36,186 nucleotides of DNA from an uncultured Bacteroides sp. (GCA_900766195.1 CAAFUN010000005.1:1-36186); one strand, 5' to 3'. Numbered from the stretch's first letter, positions 1 through 7,760 are shown. Numbers and translations: made by a program. The notes: a model not told the origin generated them from the letters alone.

Positions 1-227
1 CTGTGTATTGCCGAAGATGTTATTGCAAGCCAGACCTATTTCATAGGCAGTAGTACGATAAGATACAGAAAGATCAGAAAAGAAAATAAAGTGACGGCAA
101 TCGCTTGCCGTCACTCTACTGTCACTGTTGCCATCACCATCTAACACACTATACAATAAGAGTTTACTACTAAAAAGGTGACGGTGACGGCAAAATCATA
201 AAAAAACTATGTGTAGTAAAAAGGTAC
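1..227. other. Left-edge region with GTGACGGCAA-type repeats, no assignable gene
   Basis: No complete gene is visible. Positions 1-90 are open on both strands. Read on the minus strand, the outermost 20 or so codons (for example YRTTAYEIGLACNNIFGNT) resemble a beta-barrel outer-membrane protein fragment that would run off the left edge, but no start codon is convincing, so no CDS is called. The motif GTGACGGCAA occurs at 91-100, in inverted form at 105-114, and within GTGACGGTGACGGCAA at 178-193. A degraded inverted copy lies at 121-138. The repeats lie downstream of the minus-strand sigma-factor operon and probably belong to its 3' end. Confidence 0.4.
75..114 (-). terminator. Hairpin terminator of the ECF operon
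   Basis: GTGACGGCAA (91-100) and TTGCCGTCAC (105-114) form a perfect 10-bp stem with a 4-nt loop. Read on the minus strand, the stem is followed by a T-rich tract, TTTATTTTCTTTTCT, at 90-76. This fits an intrinsic terminator for the operon at 228-2315, about 115 nt past its last stop codon. There is no comparable T tract on the plus strand. Confidence 0.6.
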
Positions 228-1340
228 TCACATCTTGCCTTTTCTGCCAAAGCGTCTATATTTTTTATATAATATTCCGCAATATATGGCTGCAAAAACA
301 AGAATAGCTATGGTGACTATGAAAGGCCAGATATTAATGATGCGTGACTCGGCAATTAGAACATAATTGTCACCTAAAAGACGAAAGCCGTCTACCTTCC
401 ATAGCAAAGAGTTATCTTGTCGATTAGAGGCATTGGTTGATGTGACTTTGCCCGGCATAGCTAACTCAAAATGGATAGTGTTTCCAAATAATTGCGCAAC
501 TTGTCCTCTCTCATCCAACAAATCATCTATCGCTTTTTTATTGGCTTCGTAAAAAGCTGAATAGTACTTTGTTTTAGCATATTCATCCAGATAACTACAC
601 ACTTTTTCGGGTACTCCGTTATCTACTTCTTCCGACTGATTGCCCGAAAAATACTTTTCATATATCGGTTCTTTCAGCTTTTCCAGCCGTTTTGCATAAG
701 CTGCATCACCTTTTAGTGTAACAAAGTGCAGAATTACTTCGTAACTAAGTTCATATTGGGTGCGATTATACCATTTCCAAAACTTGCCTTCAATATCGTC
801 TAAGCGCGCCTTAAGTTCTATGCCATTCAAGCCTTGCAAGGTGTTGTCATTACCTCTGAACAATATCTGCTGCTCCTCCTTGCTCATATATTTATCAATA
901 GAAACAGGTCCTACATCGGGCAACTTGGAGTATGTGGCTGTATATTTATAATTGGTATAAAACCAACGAAAATGTTTCTCCAGTTTCTCTGTAGGAGATA
1001 CTAAAGGTAGCATATACTCTTTTTTATCCAGTGTACTGAAACATTCGGAACCTACTTTGGGAAGTCTGCGACAAACTTTTACGTTAAACTTTGCATCATC
1101 TCCCCAATAATTGGATTTCTCAACTGAATCCAACCGATGCAGTGTCCAATTAGCGTCCAATTTGAACAGAAACGGACTGTGAGTATTGTCTCCTGACAAG
1201 AATGCAGAGTCGCCATACGCATATACCTCTCTGTACATGCTGCCGTCAGGATTGATCCTAGAAAACATCCGGTAATAAGTATTACACGATGTCATACCAA
1301 TAAGCACTACAAGTGCCAAAATCCATTTACTCGCTTTCAT
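228..1340 (-). CDS. Lipoprotein with C-terminal transmembrane helix, function unknown
   Basis: The 370-aa product starts with a lipoprotein signal peptide: a basic N-terminus, a hydrophobic core, and a lipobox GMTSC with Cys19 as the likely lipidated residue. About 315 residues of mixed, charged sequence follow, with no family I recognise. A hydrophobic helix lies at about 337-357 (IWPFIVTIAILVFAAIYCGI) and is followed by a strongly basic tail, KKYRRFGRKGK. Lipidation at one end plus a membrane helix at the other is unusual, and places the central domain in the periplasm against the inner membrane. The gene starts 7 bp after the putative anti-sigma gene, so it is the last member of the sigma-factor operon. 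It may be a signal-sensing or stress-response partner, but that is inference. Confidence 0.75.
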   Translation of the reverse strand: MKASKWILALVVLIGMTSCNTYYRMFSRINPDGSMYREVYAYGDSAFLSGDNTHSPFLFKLDANWTLHRLDSVEKSNYWGDDAKFNVKVCRRLPKVGSECFSTLDKKEYMLPLVSPTEKLEKHFRWFYTNYKYTATYSKLPDVGPVSIDKYMSKEEQQILFRGNDNTLQGLNGIELKARLDDIEGKFWKWYNRTQYELSYEVILHFVTLKGDAAYAKRLEKLKEPIYEKYFSGNQSEEVDNGVPEKVCSYLDEYAKTKYYSAFYEANKKAIDDLLDERGQVAQLFGNTIHFELAMPGKVTSTNASNRQDNSLLWKVDGFRLLGDNYVLIAESRIINIWPFIVTIAILVFAAIYCGILYKKYRRFGRKGKM

Positions 1341-1347
1341 TGTGATA

Positions 1348-1758
1348 TCATTGATTTAAATTAATTCGATTCTTCAACATCTTCGACAAATTCTTTTCTT
1401 CTGCCGCAGCATATTTTGAATGCAGATAATTACTTTTCTGAACCAAGCTCATTCTATTCCAATCTGCCGATTGAGGGAATGTATTATCATGCAGTGGTAA
1501 AGAAGTTACGTCATAGTGCCCCACAGAGACGAACGGTGCGAAATAGGCCTCGTTGATGAACAAACACAACAGCGCTACCGCCACAATTCCAGAGACCCAA
1601 CTAAACAGTAGATATTTCTTTTTTCCTTTTCTAAAGGACACCTCCTCCGATACCCGTTGCATGATACGATCTGTCAATTCATTAGGATTATCTAATGCGG
1701 GTTCAGTTCGCTTGACAGCGTTCAACCATTTTTCATAATAATCATCATTCTGCTTCAT
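1348..1758 (-). CDS. Putative single-pass anti-sigma factor
   Basis: This 136-aa protein has a charged N-terminal cytoplasmic segment (about 1-48), one transmembrane helix (about 49-70, LLFSWVSGIVAVALLCLFIN), and a short periplasmic tail of about 65 residues. That layout, with a start codon overlapping the sigma-factor stop in ATGA, is typical of anti-sigma factors encoded directly after ECF sigma genes. No zinc-binding HxxxCxxC (ZAS) motif is present, so sequence alone does not prove the role; it rests on topology and context. Confidence 0.65.
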   Translation of the reverse strand: MKQNDDYYEKWLNAVKRTEPALDNPNELTDRIMQRVSEEVSFRKGKKKYLLFSWVSGIVAVALLCLFINEAYFAPFVSVGHYDVTSLPLHDNTFPQSADWNRMSLVQKSNYLHSKYAAAEEKNLSKMLKNRINLNQ

Positions 1759-2315
1759 ATTTCTAGATCCTTTTGATTCATTTTATTGCGAATATTTTTT
1801 CTAGCCAGATAAAGAGTGGATTTTATCACCCCTGCTGAAAGTCCCGTAATCAGCTCCACTTCGGACACATCCAGTTCCTCTAAATCCCGCAAAGTGAAAA
1901 TCAATTTCTGCTTAGGAGGAAGATCGCCGGCATAGTGTAAAATAAGTTCTTTCAACTGCTTATTGCTTAGTGTATCTTCTATATTGTCATCAGACGAAAT
2001 ATCAGTGAGACAAGAGTCACTAGCGCCATTACTGTAAGAAGAATTACGCAAAGAGCGCAACCTATCATAGCAGGTGTTGCAAGTAATTTTATAAAGCCAA
2101 GTAGTAAAAAGACACTCACCATTATATTTATCTAAAGCCAGCCACATTTTCACAAAAGTATCTTGTACCACATCTTTGGCCTCATCTTCATCACACAACA
2201 AACGGAATGCAAGTCTGAACATAAGCGGCTGAAGTTCTGAGACCAATAGAGAGAAAGCATTCATATCTCCCACTCTGCTCCTACTGACAAGCTCTTGTAT
2301 CTTCTCCTGATTCAT
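1755..2315 (-). CDS. ECF-type RNA polymerase sigma factor
   Basis: The 186-aa product has the two-domain layout of sigma-70 ECF factors. Region 2 is at about 20-90, with the core-binding motif DVVQDTFVKMWLAL and, further on, a WLYKITCNTCYDRLR segment. Region 4 is at about 125-180, with LPPKQKLIFTLRDLEEL followed by a helix-turn-helix (VSEVELITGLSAGVIKSTLY). It would direct RNA polymerase to a small regulon, possibly including its own operon. It is first in a three-gene operon with a putative anti-sigma protein (4-bp overlap) and a lipoprotein. The signal and target genes cannot be inferred here. Confidence 0.93.
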   Translation of the reverse strand: MNQEKIQELVSRSRVGDMNAFSLLVSELQPLMFRLAFRLLCDEDEAKDVVQDTFVKMWLALDKYNGECLFTTWLYKITCNTCYDRLRSLRNSSYSNGASDSCLTDISSDDNIEDTLSNKQLKELILHYAGDLPPKQKLIFTLRDLEELDVSEVELITGLSAGVIKSTLYLARKNIRNKMNQKDLEI

Positions 2316-2465
2316 TATTTATAACATCGTTTATTAATGATACGAATGAAAAGCCTCGCGGTCAACAAAAACGTTAGAAAAAAGACAAAAATGAAGATGA
2401 AACCGATAGCTGAGTCATCTTTCTTAATAGGTAAGAATCATTTTCTCGATGAAGAATAGCCTACT

Positions 2466-3068
2466 TCAGAGCTTCTTCTTTCGTTTATAAGCAAACTCCT
2501 GCCAACGCTCTTCATCCCATCCCTGACGTTGCATCTCCATGCGCGCCATGATAAAGAACAAGTCGGATAGTCGGTTGATAAAGCACAGGATATCGGGAGA
2601 TACGGCATCTTCGCGGTTCAATGTCCACAAGCGTCGTTCGGCTCTACGTGCTACGGTGCGTGCAAAATGCAGTTGTGCCGATAGAGGTGTGCCACCCGGA
2701 AGCAGGAAGTAACCATTGTCCTGCAACGCCTCTGTCATAGCATCCATTTCTTGTTCGCAACGTTGCGTCAGCTCTGCGGCATGCAACTCGTTGGGATTGA
2801 CCTTAGCGGAAGGTTCGGAGCCAGCAGTGACCTGCACGGAAGGTGTAGCAACATGGCTCATCACTGTCATCAGTTCGCGCTGGATGGCATGCAGCAGTTC
2901 TTGCCAAGCATCTTCTTTGGGAAGTAGCGAACGGACAATTCCAATGACACAGTTCAGCTCGTCTATGCAACCGTTGGCCTCAATACGGATGTCATCTTTG
3001 GGTACACGTGCGCCACCATGTATTCCGGTAGTACCTTTATCTCCTGTTTTTGTATAAATTCGTTTCAT
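2466..3068 (-). CDS. PduO-type cob(I)alamin adenosyltransferase
   Basis: This 200-aa enzyme transfers the adenosyl group of ATP to cob(I)alamin or cobinamide to make the coenzyme form. The N-terminus has the ATP-binding signature of the PduO family (RIYTKTGDKGTTGIHGG). Another family motif, ARTVARRAERRLW, lies at about 145-158, followed by INRLSDLFFIMAR. Length fits the family (about 180-200 aa), with a short extra loop around 75-95. It is transcribed after cbiA with a 70-bp gap, so the two probably form an operon covering a,c-amidation and adenosylation. It belongs to neither the CobA nor the EutT fold, so I give no gene symbol. Confidence 0.92.
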   Translation of the reverse strand: MKRIYTKTGDKGTTGIHGGARVPKDDIRIEANGCIDELNCVIGIVRSLLPKEDAWQELLHAIQRELMTVMSHVATPSVQVTAGSEPSAKVNPNELHAAELTQRCEQEMDAMTEALQDNGYFLLPGGTPLSAQLHFARTVARRAERRLWTLNREDAVSPDILCFINRLSDLFFIMARMEMQRQGWDEERWQEFAYKRKKKL

Positions 3069-3138
3069 ACTTATTATACGCTCTAAAAGTTAAAATGTTT
3101 ACGACATTCTTCTGATTCTCTACTTGCTCGTAAGAGAT

Positions 3139-4602
3139 TTATTTGAAAAGAGCAAGAAGATCAATCTCTCCCCAATACAGATGAGTATAGCTTGCTATAA
3201 GATTCTTATAACGGAATACAGCGGTATCCACAGGATTGCCTTTGGCATCATACACTTGCACGGATGAAGGCGGCAATCCATCTTTAAACGGCAGCTTTTT
3301 CTCCGTCCTTTCGTCCGCCGGAACATGCTGCTGATCAAGCAAGATGTGCGAATAGTGGAATTCGTGTCCACGAAGCGACAGACCGTCCAACTTAAACTGC
3401 CGATAGCCAAGAGACAAACGACGATCTGCTTTACGTGCAGACACATCAAAGGACAATGCTCCCACCATGCGGTAAGGCGTCTTTCTATCGTCTGTAAGAA
3501 TGTGTTCGGACAAGTACATCATTCCGCCACACTCTGCCAAAGCGCATCCACCTTTATTTATATAACGCCCGATAGATTGCCTCATCCTCTTTGCCCGATT
3601 CAACTCTTTTGTCCGGTTCTCAGGATATCCACCAGGAAGATAGAGTAAGTCCACATCATCAGGCAGCATGCCATCTTGTTCAGGATCAAAGAAAGTAACC
3701 TCACCCAGTCGCTGGAGATAGTCTATATGTTCGGCATACAGAAAGGAGAAAGATTCTTCATTGCGTGCCACCCAAATGTTCAGCCCACCGTTTTCTAAAG
3801 ATGAATCCTTATCTGTATGATATAATTCAGATACACTTACACGTGACCCCTCCTTCTCTGCATGATGATGTTTGCACTCAGAAGCATCCGTTGCTCTCTT
3901 ATCTTCTCCGTAAGCGCAAGCTGCTATCTTACAACTCGTTCGTTGCAACAGTAAATCGCAATCCAGTTGCGCAGCAAGCTTATCTAACAGTCCCGGTGCA
4001 TCCATTGTTTCAGCATTGAAATCCAAACCCAGATAGCGACTTCCGCAGTCCAGTTCGCGCATCATCCGCAAGCAACCGTAACAGTCTATATTCAGATCCG
4101 TACAAACTTCGCGCAACATCCTCTCATGCTTATCACTTCCCACCTTATTGAATATTACTCCCGCCACTTTTACCTCCGGATCAAACTCCATATAACCCTT
4201 TATCAGTGCTGCCAACGAGTAAGCGGCCGATTTGGCATTCACCACCAATACTACCGGTAAGTCGAGTGTCTTTGCCACTTCGGCCGATGAACCGCGAGCG
4301 CGATCGTAACCGTCAAACAATCCCATCATACCTTCAACAATGCACACGTCCGCCTCCACCGCAGCCCGCGAATAAACCTCCCGCACATGAGCAGCAGATG
4401 CCATAAAAAGATCCAGATTGTAGGAATCTCTTCCGCATGCCCTCCGATGAAACTTCGTGTCGATGTAGTCCGGTCCGCATTTATAAGGTTGCACTCTATA
4501 CCCACAACGAGTCAGCAAAGCCATCAACAGACAGCTTACAGTGGTTTTACCCGTACCCGATGTGGGAGCAGCCAGCAAGAACCGGGAAATATTATTCCGC
4601 AT
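3139..4602 (-). CDS. cbiA: Cobyrinic acid a,c-diamide synthase
   Basis: The product (487 aa) uses ATP and glutamine to amidate the a and c carboxylates of (cobalt-)cobyrinate. The N-terminal CobB/CobQ-type synthetase domain has the P-loop APTSGTGKTT at about 12-21 and the following KCGPDYIDTKFH motif. The C-terminal class I glutamine amidotransferase domain has GGYPEN, the nucleophile Cys358 in AECGGMMYL, and His474 in SYTHLYW. A start at 4653 would add 17 residues without family resemblance. The start at 4602 puts the P-loop at the usual distance and leaves a minus-strand TATATTTG box just upstream. A hydrophilic, His/Lys-rich insertion (CKHHHAEKEG) separates the two domains. It lies upstream of the adenosyltransferase. 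Confidence 0.95.
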   Translation of the reverse strand: MRNNISRFLLAAPTSGTGKTTVSCLLMALLTRCGYRVQPYKCGPDYIDTKFHRRACGRDSYNLDLFMASAAHVREVYSRAAVEADVCIVEGMMGLFDGYDRARGSSAEVAKTLDLPVVLVVNAKSAAYSLAALIKGYMEFDPEVKVAGVIFNKVGSDKHERMLREVCTDLNIDCYGCLRMMRELDCGSRYLGLDFNAETMDAPGLLDKLAAQLDCDLLLQRTSCKIAACAYGEDKRATDASECKHHHAEKEGSRVSVSELYHTDKDSSLENGGLNIWVARNEESFSFLYAEHIDYLQRLGEVTFFDPEQDGMLPDDVDLLYLPGGYPENRTKELNRAKRMRQSIGRYINKGGCALAECGGMMYLSEHILTDDRKTPYRMVGALSFDVSARKADRRLSLGYRQFKLDGLSLRGHEFHYSHILLDQQHVPADERTEKKLPFKDGLPPSSVQVYDAKGNPVDTAVFRYKNLIASYTHLYWGEIDLLALFK

Positions 4603-4630
4603 CTTAAGATCGTTTAAAAATGATTCATTG

Positions 4631-4638
4631 CAAATATA
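4631..4638 (-). promoter_or_regulatory. Candidate -7 box of cbiA promoter
   Basis: The minus strand reads TATATTTG, matching the Bacteroides -7 consensus TAnnTTTG, 28 nt before the chosen cbiA start. No good TTTG box lies 19-21 nt further upstream, so support is partial. No cobalamin riboswitch is visible before cbiA. Confidence 0.4.
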
Positions 4639-4693
4639 GCATATCTGCAGCAAAACTCTTACCTTAGCTGCCTAAAACAGATTAAGATTTTCT

Positions 4694-6115
4694 ATGATTA
4701 CCAAAATACTTAAAAGCCTATACTTATCTTATACTGGGCATGAACCGGAAGTGATTGACGAACTTCCTTCATCCGGATCAAACCGCCGTTATTTCCGTTT
4801 GTATGGTTCGCCTACTCTCATTGGAGTATGTGGAACATCGACCGAAGAAAACCGTGCTTTCATATATATGGCAAAGCATTTCCGGCAAAAAGGTTTGCCC
4901 GTGCCCGAAGTATTGGCCAAAAGTGATAATGACGAGTATTATCTGCAAGAAGATTTAGGAGATACCTTGCTTTTCAATGCCATAGAAAAGGGACGTAAGA
5001 CCAGTGTTTTCGGTGAAGACGAGAAGCAATTATTGCGCAAGACAATGCGTTTGTTACCGGACATGCAATTTGCCGGTGCAGATGGTATGGACTTTTCTTA
5101 CTGCTATCCGCAAGCGGAATTCAACAGCCGTTCCATTCTTTGGGATCTGAATTACTTTAAATATTGTTTCTTGAAAGCTACCGGTATGGAGTTTCAGGAA
5201 GATCTATTGGAAAATGACTTCCAAAAGATGGCAGATGTATTGCTGCGTAGTTCATCGGCTACTTTTATGTATCGCGACTTTCAGTCACGTAATGTCATGA
5301 TTAAAGATGATAAACCGTGGCTGATTGATTTTCAGGGTGGACGTAAAGGACCGATCTATTATGATGTGGCATCGTTTCTTTGGCAAGCCAAAGCCAACTA
5401 TCCCGATAGTTTGCGCAAAGAGTTATTGCAGGAATACATGGACTCGCTACGGAAATATCAGCAGGTGGATGAGGCTTATTTCTATGCACAGTTACGTCAC
5501 TTTGTGCTGTTCCGCACCATGCAGGTACTTGGAGCATACGGCTTCCGCGGGTATTTTGAGAAGAAGCCGCACTTCATACAGAGTGTACCCTTTGCCATAG
5601 AGAATCTACGTCAGCTATTGAATGAACCTTACCCGGAATATCCTTACCTAAGCCAGGTATTGAACCAACTTACACAACTGACTCAGTTTACCGATGATCT
5701 GCAAAAACGCCGTCTTGTGGTAAAAGTTACCAGCTTTGCGTATAAGAAAGGAATTCCTGATGATCCGTCCGGTAATGGAGGTGGTTTTGTGTTCGACTGT
5801 CGTGCTGTGAACAATCCCGGTAAATACGAACGTTACAAACCCTTCACGGGACTGGACGAGCCGGTCATTCGTTTTCTTGAAGATGATGGAGAAATCACTA
5901 CGTTCCTCGAACATGTATATGCCCTCGTAGATGCATCGGTGAAACGGTATATGGAACGCGGATTTACCAACCTTTCCATCTGTTTTGGTTGCACAGGAGG
6001 TCAGCACCGCTCGGTATATTGTGCCCAGCACTTGGCAGAACATTTGAACAAGAAATTTGGTGTGCAAGTCAACCTCGTGCACCGCGAACAAAATATTGAG
6101 CAACAACTCAAATAG
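4694..6115 (+). CDS. AmgK-like sugar kinase fused to RapZ C-terminal domain
   Basis: This 473-aa protein has two domains. Residues about 1-335 form an aminoglycoside-phosphotransferase-type kinase: the catalytic loop is YRDFQSRN with Asp195, and LIDFQGG carries the metal-binding Asp212, as in AmgK, which phosphorylates N-acetylmuramate or N-acetylglucosamine at the anomeric carbon. Residues about 340-473 match the C-terminal domain of RapZ: SFAYKKGIPDD, then FVFDCRAVNNPG, PFTGLDEPV and CFGCTGGQHRSVY (430-442). In E. coli that domain binds glucosamine-6-phosphate and controls GlmS production. The N-terminal P-loop domain of RapZ is absent. The next gene is MurU-like, supporting a cell-wall-sugar recycling role. 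The true kinase substrate is not proven. A degenerate promoter box (TACCTTAG, 4660-4667) precedes it. Confidence 0.85.
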   Translation: MITKILKSLYLSYTGHEPEVIDELPSSGSNRRYFRLYGSPTLIGVCGTSTEENRAFIYMAKHFRQKGLPVPEVLAKSDNDEYYLQEDLGDTLLFNAIEKGRKTSVFGEDEKQLLRKTMRLLPDMQFAGADGMDFSYCYPQAEFNSRSILWDLNYFKYCFLKATGMEFQEDLLENDFQKMADVLLRSSSATFMYRDFQSRNVMIKDDKPWLIDFQGGRKGPIYYDVASFLWQAKANYPDSLRKELLQEYMDSLRKYQQVDEAYFYAQLRHFVLFRTMQVLGAYGFRGYFEKKPHFIQSVPFAIENLRQLLNEPYPEYPYLSQVLNQLTQLTQFTDDLQKRRLVVKVTSFAYKKGIPDDPSGNGGGFVFDCRAVNNPGKYERYKPFTGLDEPVIRFLEDDGEITTFLEHVYALVDASVKRYMERGFTNLSICFGCTGGQHRSVYCAQHLAEHLNKKFGVQVNLVHREQNIEQQLK

Positions 6116-6207
6116 TGATTGATGCTTGGTGATTAGTAATGGATGCTTTATGATTACTAACAAGCGGAAACTTTTTATCACTAATCACCAAGCATCAATC
6201 ACTATTT
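6110..6207. repeat. Long inverted repeat between the kinase and murU-like genes
   Basis: Positions 6110-6137 and 6180-6207 are perfect 28-bp inverted copies separated by 42 bp. The left arm contains the stop codon of the upstream kinase-RapZ gene (6113-6115). Within the left half, two related units starting GATGCTT (6121 and 6142) form an imperfect tandem repeat. The transcript could fold into a very stable hairpin, but no T run follows, so it is more likely a processing or stability element, or a palindromic intergenic repeat, than a simple terminator. Confidence 0.8.
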
Positions 6208-6258
6208 TAGGTTGTTATATTTAAGCTCTTAATCACTAACTGTTAATCAGTATATTAC

Positions 6259-6999
6259 GTGAAAGCAATGATATTTGCAGCAGGCATGGGTACACGCCTG
6301 CGTCCACTTACCGACAATATGCCCAAAGCCCTCGTTCCCGTAGCCGGTAAACCGATGTTGGAACGAGTAATCACCCGTCTGAAAGATGCCGGATTTACCG
6401 ACATCACCATCAACATACATCATTTTGGCGAACAAATCATAGAGTTTCTTCAAGCTAATCAAAACTTTGGAATTACCATTCATATCAGTGATGAACGTGG
6501 AGAACTGCTAGACACAGGTGGTGGTATCTTGAAAGCGCGTCCCTTCCTCGACGGATCGGAACCGTTTCTGGTTCATAATGCAGACATTCTTTCCGACATT
6601 GATCTTGCTGCACTCTATCGTCATCATCAATCAAGTAATGCCGATGCCACATTGCTCACCAACCACCGCAACACTTCGCGTTACCTATTAATGAATAGAG
6701 AAGAACGATTGTGCGGATGGACTAACATTACCACCGGTGAGGTACTTCCCACCGGACTTAATTATCCTGATGGCGCATATACCCAGCAAGCATTCGGGTG
6801 CATCCATGTCATCTCCCCCTCCATATTCAATTATATGAATGGGAAGTGGAATGGTAAATTCTCCATCATCCCATTCTATGTAGACATTTGCACCACAGCC
6901 TATATCCAGGGATATCCGGTGGATAGCCAAAATTGGTACGACATTGGTAAGCCGGAAACCCTTGCAAAAGCCGAATTATACTATGAAAAGTTGGTGTGA
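6259..6999 (+). CDS. MurU-like sugar-1-phosphate nucleotidyltransferase
   Basis: The 246-aa product is an NDP-sugar pyrophosphorylase. The N-terminus has the nucleotide-binding signature MIFAAGMGTRLRPLTDNMPK followed by ALVPVAGKPMLE. Other family segments are TDITINIHHFGEQI, DTGGGILKARPFL and the metal-binding HNADILSDID. It most resembles MurU, which makes UDP-MurNAc from MurNAc-1-phosphate after AmgK, and the AmgK-like kinase gene just upstream supports this. Other nucleotidyltransferases of this fold (mannose- or glucose-1-phosphate) cannot be excluded. Translation probably starts at GTG 6259, which keeps the usual MKAMIFAAG start; ATG 6268 is the alternative. Confidence 0.82.
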   Translation: MKAMIFAAGMGTRLRPLTDNMPKALVPVAGKPMLERVITRLKDAGFTDITINIHHFGEQIIEFLQANQNFGITIHISDERGELLDTGGGILKARPFLDGSEPFLVHNADILSDIDLAALYRHHQSSNADATLLTNHRNTSRYLLMNREERLCGWTNITTGEVLPTGLNYPDGAYTQQAFGCIHVISPSIFNYMNGKWNGKFSIIPFYVDICTTAYIQGYPVDSQNWYDIGKPETLAKAELYYEKLV

Positions 7000-7068
7000 C
7001 ACAGGTGTGTTCAAGCTTTATCACAGTAGTGTCACACGTTTACCACTCCGGTGTCCAAGCTTTGACAC
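6994..7068. repeat. Nested GTGTGACAC inverted repeats at the murU-like stop codon
   Basis: GTGTGACAC (6994-7002) overlaps the stop codon and pairs perfectly with GTGTCACAC (7029-7037). The interior can also pair (TGTG with CACA). A second small hairpin, GTGTC (7051-7055) with GACAC (7064-7068), follows, and both contain a CAAGCTTT loop segment. They may mark the 3' end of the transcript, although no T tract follows. The rest of the gap, up to about 7245, shows nothing recognisable. Confidence 0.5.
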
Positions 7069-7246
7069 GAATGTAACAAAGAAACTTTAAACCTTGCAAA
7101 CACTCTTGTAGCTTTATTTAATACCTCTTTTTCAAAGGGGAAAAGCATTCGTTTGCACCTACGGTATTCCGGCATTGCCTCATTTAGAGCAGTCTTGTTA
7201 GAGCTGCACAACATCCTATTACATGCAAAAGAAAAACTAAAAAAAC

Positions 7247-7278
7247 TTTCCCGATCCTAAAAAAAAGGAATATCTTTG
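7247..7278 (+). promoter_or_regulatory. Promoter of the cobalamin operon
   Basis: TATCTTTG at 7271-7278 is an exact match to the Bacteroides -7 consensus TAnnTTTG. TTTC at 7247-7250 lies 20 nt upstream, close to the TTTG -33 element. Transcription would begin at about 7284, right at the first paired bases of the cobalamin riboswitch, which supports the assignment. Confidence 0.7.
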
Positions 7279-7284
7279 CCACAG

Positions 7285-7505
7285 TTTGGTGATGTAGGGG
7301 CTTTCAGCCTACTGCATAAAAGGGAATCCGGTGGAGAATCCGGAACAGTGCCCGCTACTGTAAATCCTATTGCTTCGAAGTAAACATCATGAAGCAAACA
7401 GAAAGCATCTCACCAATGCAAAAGACCACTGTCTGAACAATGGGAAACCAAACAGATGGGAAGGTCAGCTTTCTGCAAGAGGATTAAGTCAGGAAACCTG
7501 CCAGA
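7285..7505 (+). promoter_or_regulatory. Cobalamin (AdoCbl-type) riboswitch
   Basis: The aptamer is clear from its conserved elements in order: AAAGGGAATCCGGTG (starting about 7318), AATCCGGAACAGTGCCCGC and CTACTGTAA, the GACCACTGTCTG segment (about 7424-7435), GGGAAGGTCAG, and the B12 box AGTCAGGAAACCTGCCA (7487-7503). TTGGTGA (7286-7292) can pair with TCACCAA (7410-7416). The family binds adenosylcobalamin and lowers expression of B12 uptake and synthesis genes when the coenzyme is plentiful. It precedes the BtuB-like receptor and the long corrin gene run. About 255 nt separate the B12 box from the receptor start, which is long for an expression platform. Confidence 0.95.
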
Positions 7506-7760
7506 CAAAAGAGAAATAACATTGCTCCGGGATCAGAGTAATAGAGTATTTATCGACAAAAGGCTATTTAATGAACTTTTCAGTGAAGAAAACACGCACT
7601 CTCAAAAAGAGCGCAGCCTCCTTACGAGCTGATTCACAAATCCGCTTGTCCTACTTATACCTACTCATAAGAATAACAGTCATTGAAATACCGAAGTTTG
7701 GGTATTTCCAATCCTATAGCTTCTCTCTACCTTTGGCGACTCAAAACAAATAAATAAGCG
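7506..7760 (+). promoter_or_regulatory. Long leader with hairpin and second promoter-like site before btuB
   Basis: No T-run terminator is seen. GAAATACC (7685-7692) pairs with GGTATTTC (7701-7708), and ATTG/CAAT extends the stem with a one-base bulge. Just downstream, TACCTTTG (7728-7735) matches the -7 consensus, with TTTC (7705-7708) 19 nt upstream. A start near 7742 would give a leader of about 20 nt that bypasses the riboswitch. A 60-codon open frame (7571-7753) ends 7 bp before the receptor start; its composition is not protein-like and no homologue comes to mind, so it is not called as a gene. Confidence 0.45.

Noticed and set aside
5648..6181. 177-codon minus-strand frame over the RapZ domain
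   Set aside because: It mirrors the conserved RapZ-C coding sequence on the other strand; no family resemblance and no promoter.
7571..7753. 60-codon open frame between the riboswitch and btuB
   Set aside because: Composition is basic/serine-rich without recognisable motifs, and the hairpin and promoter-like sequence at its 3' end explain the region better. Kept only as a possible leader peptide in the findings.
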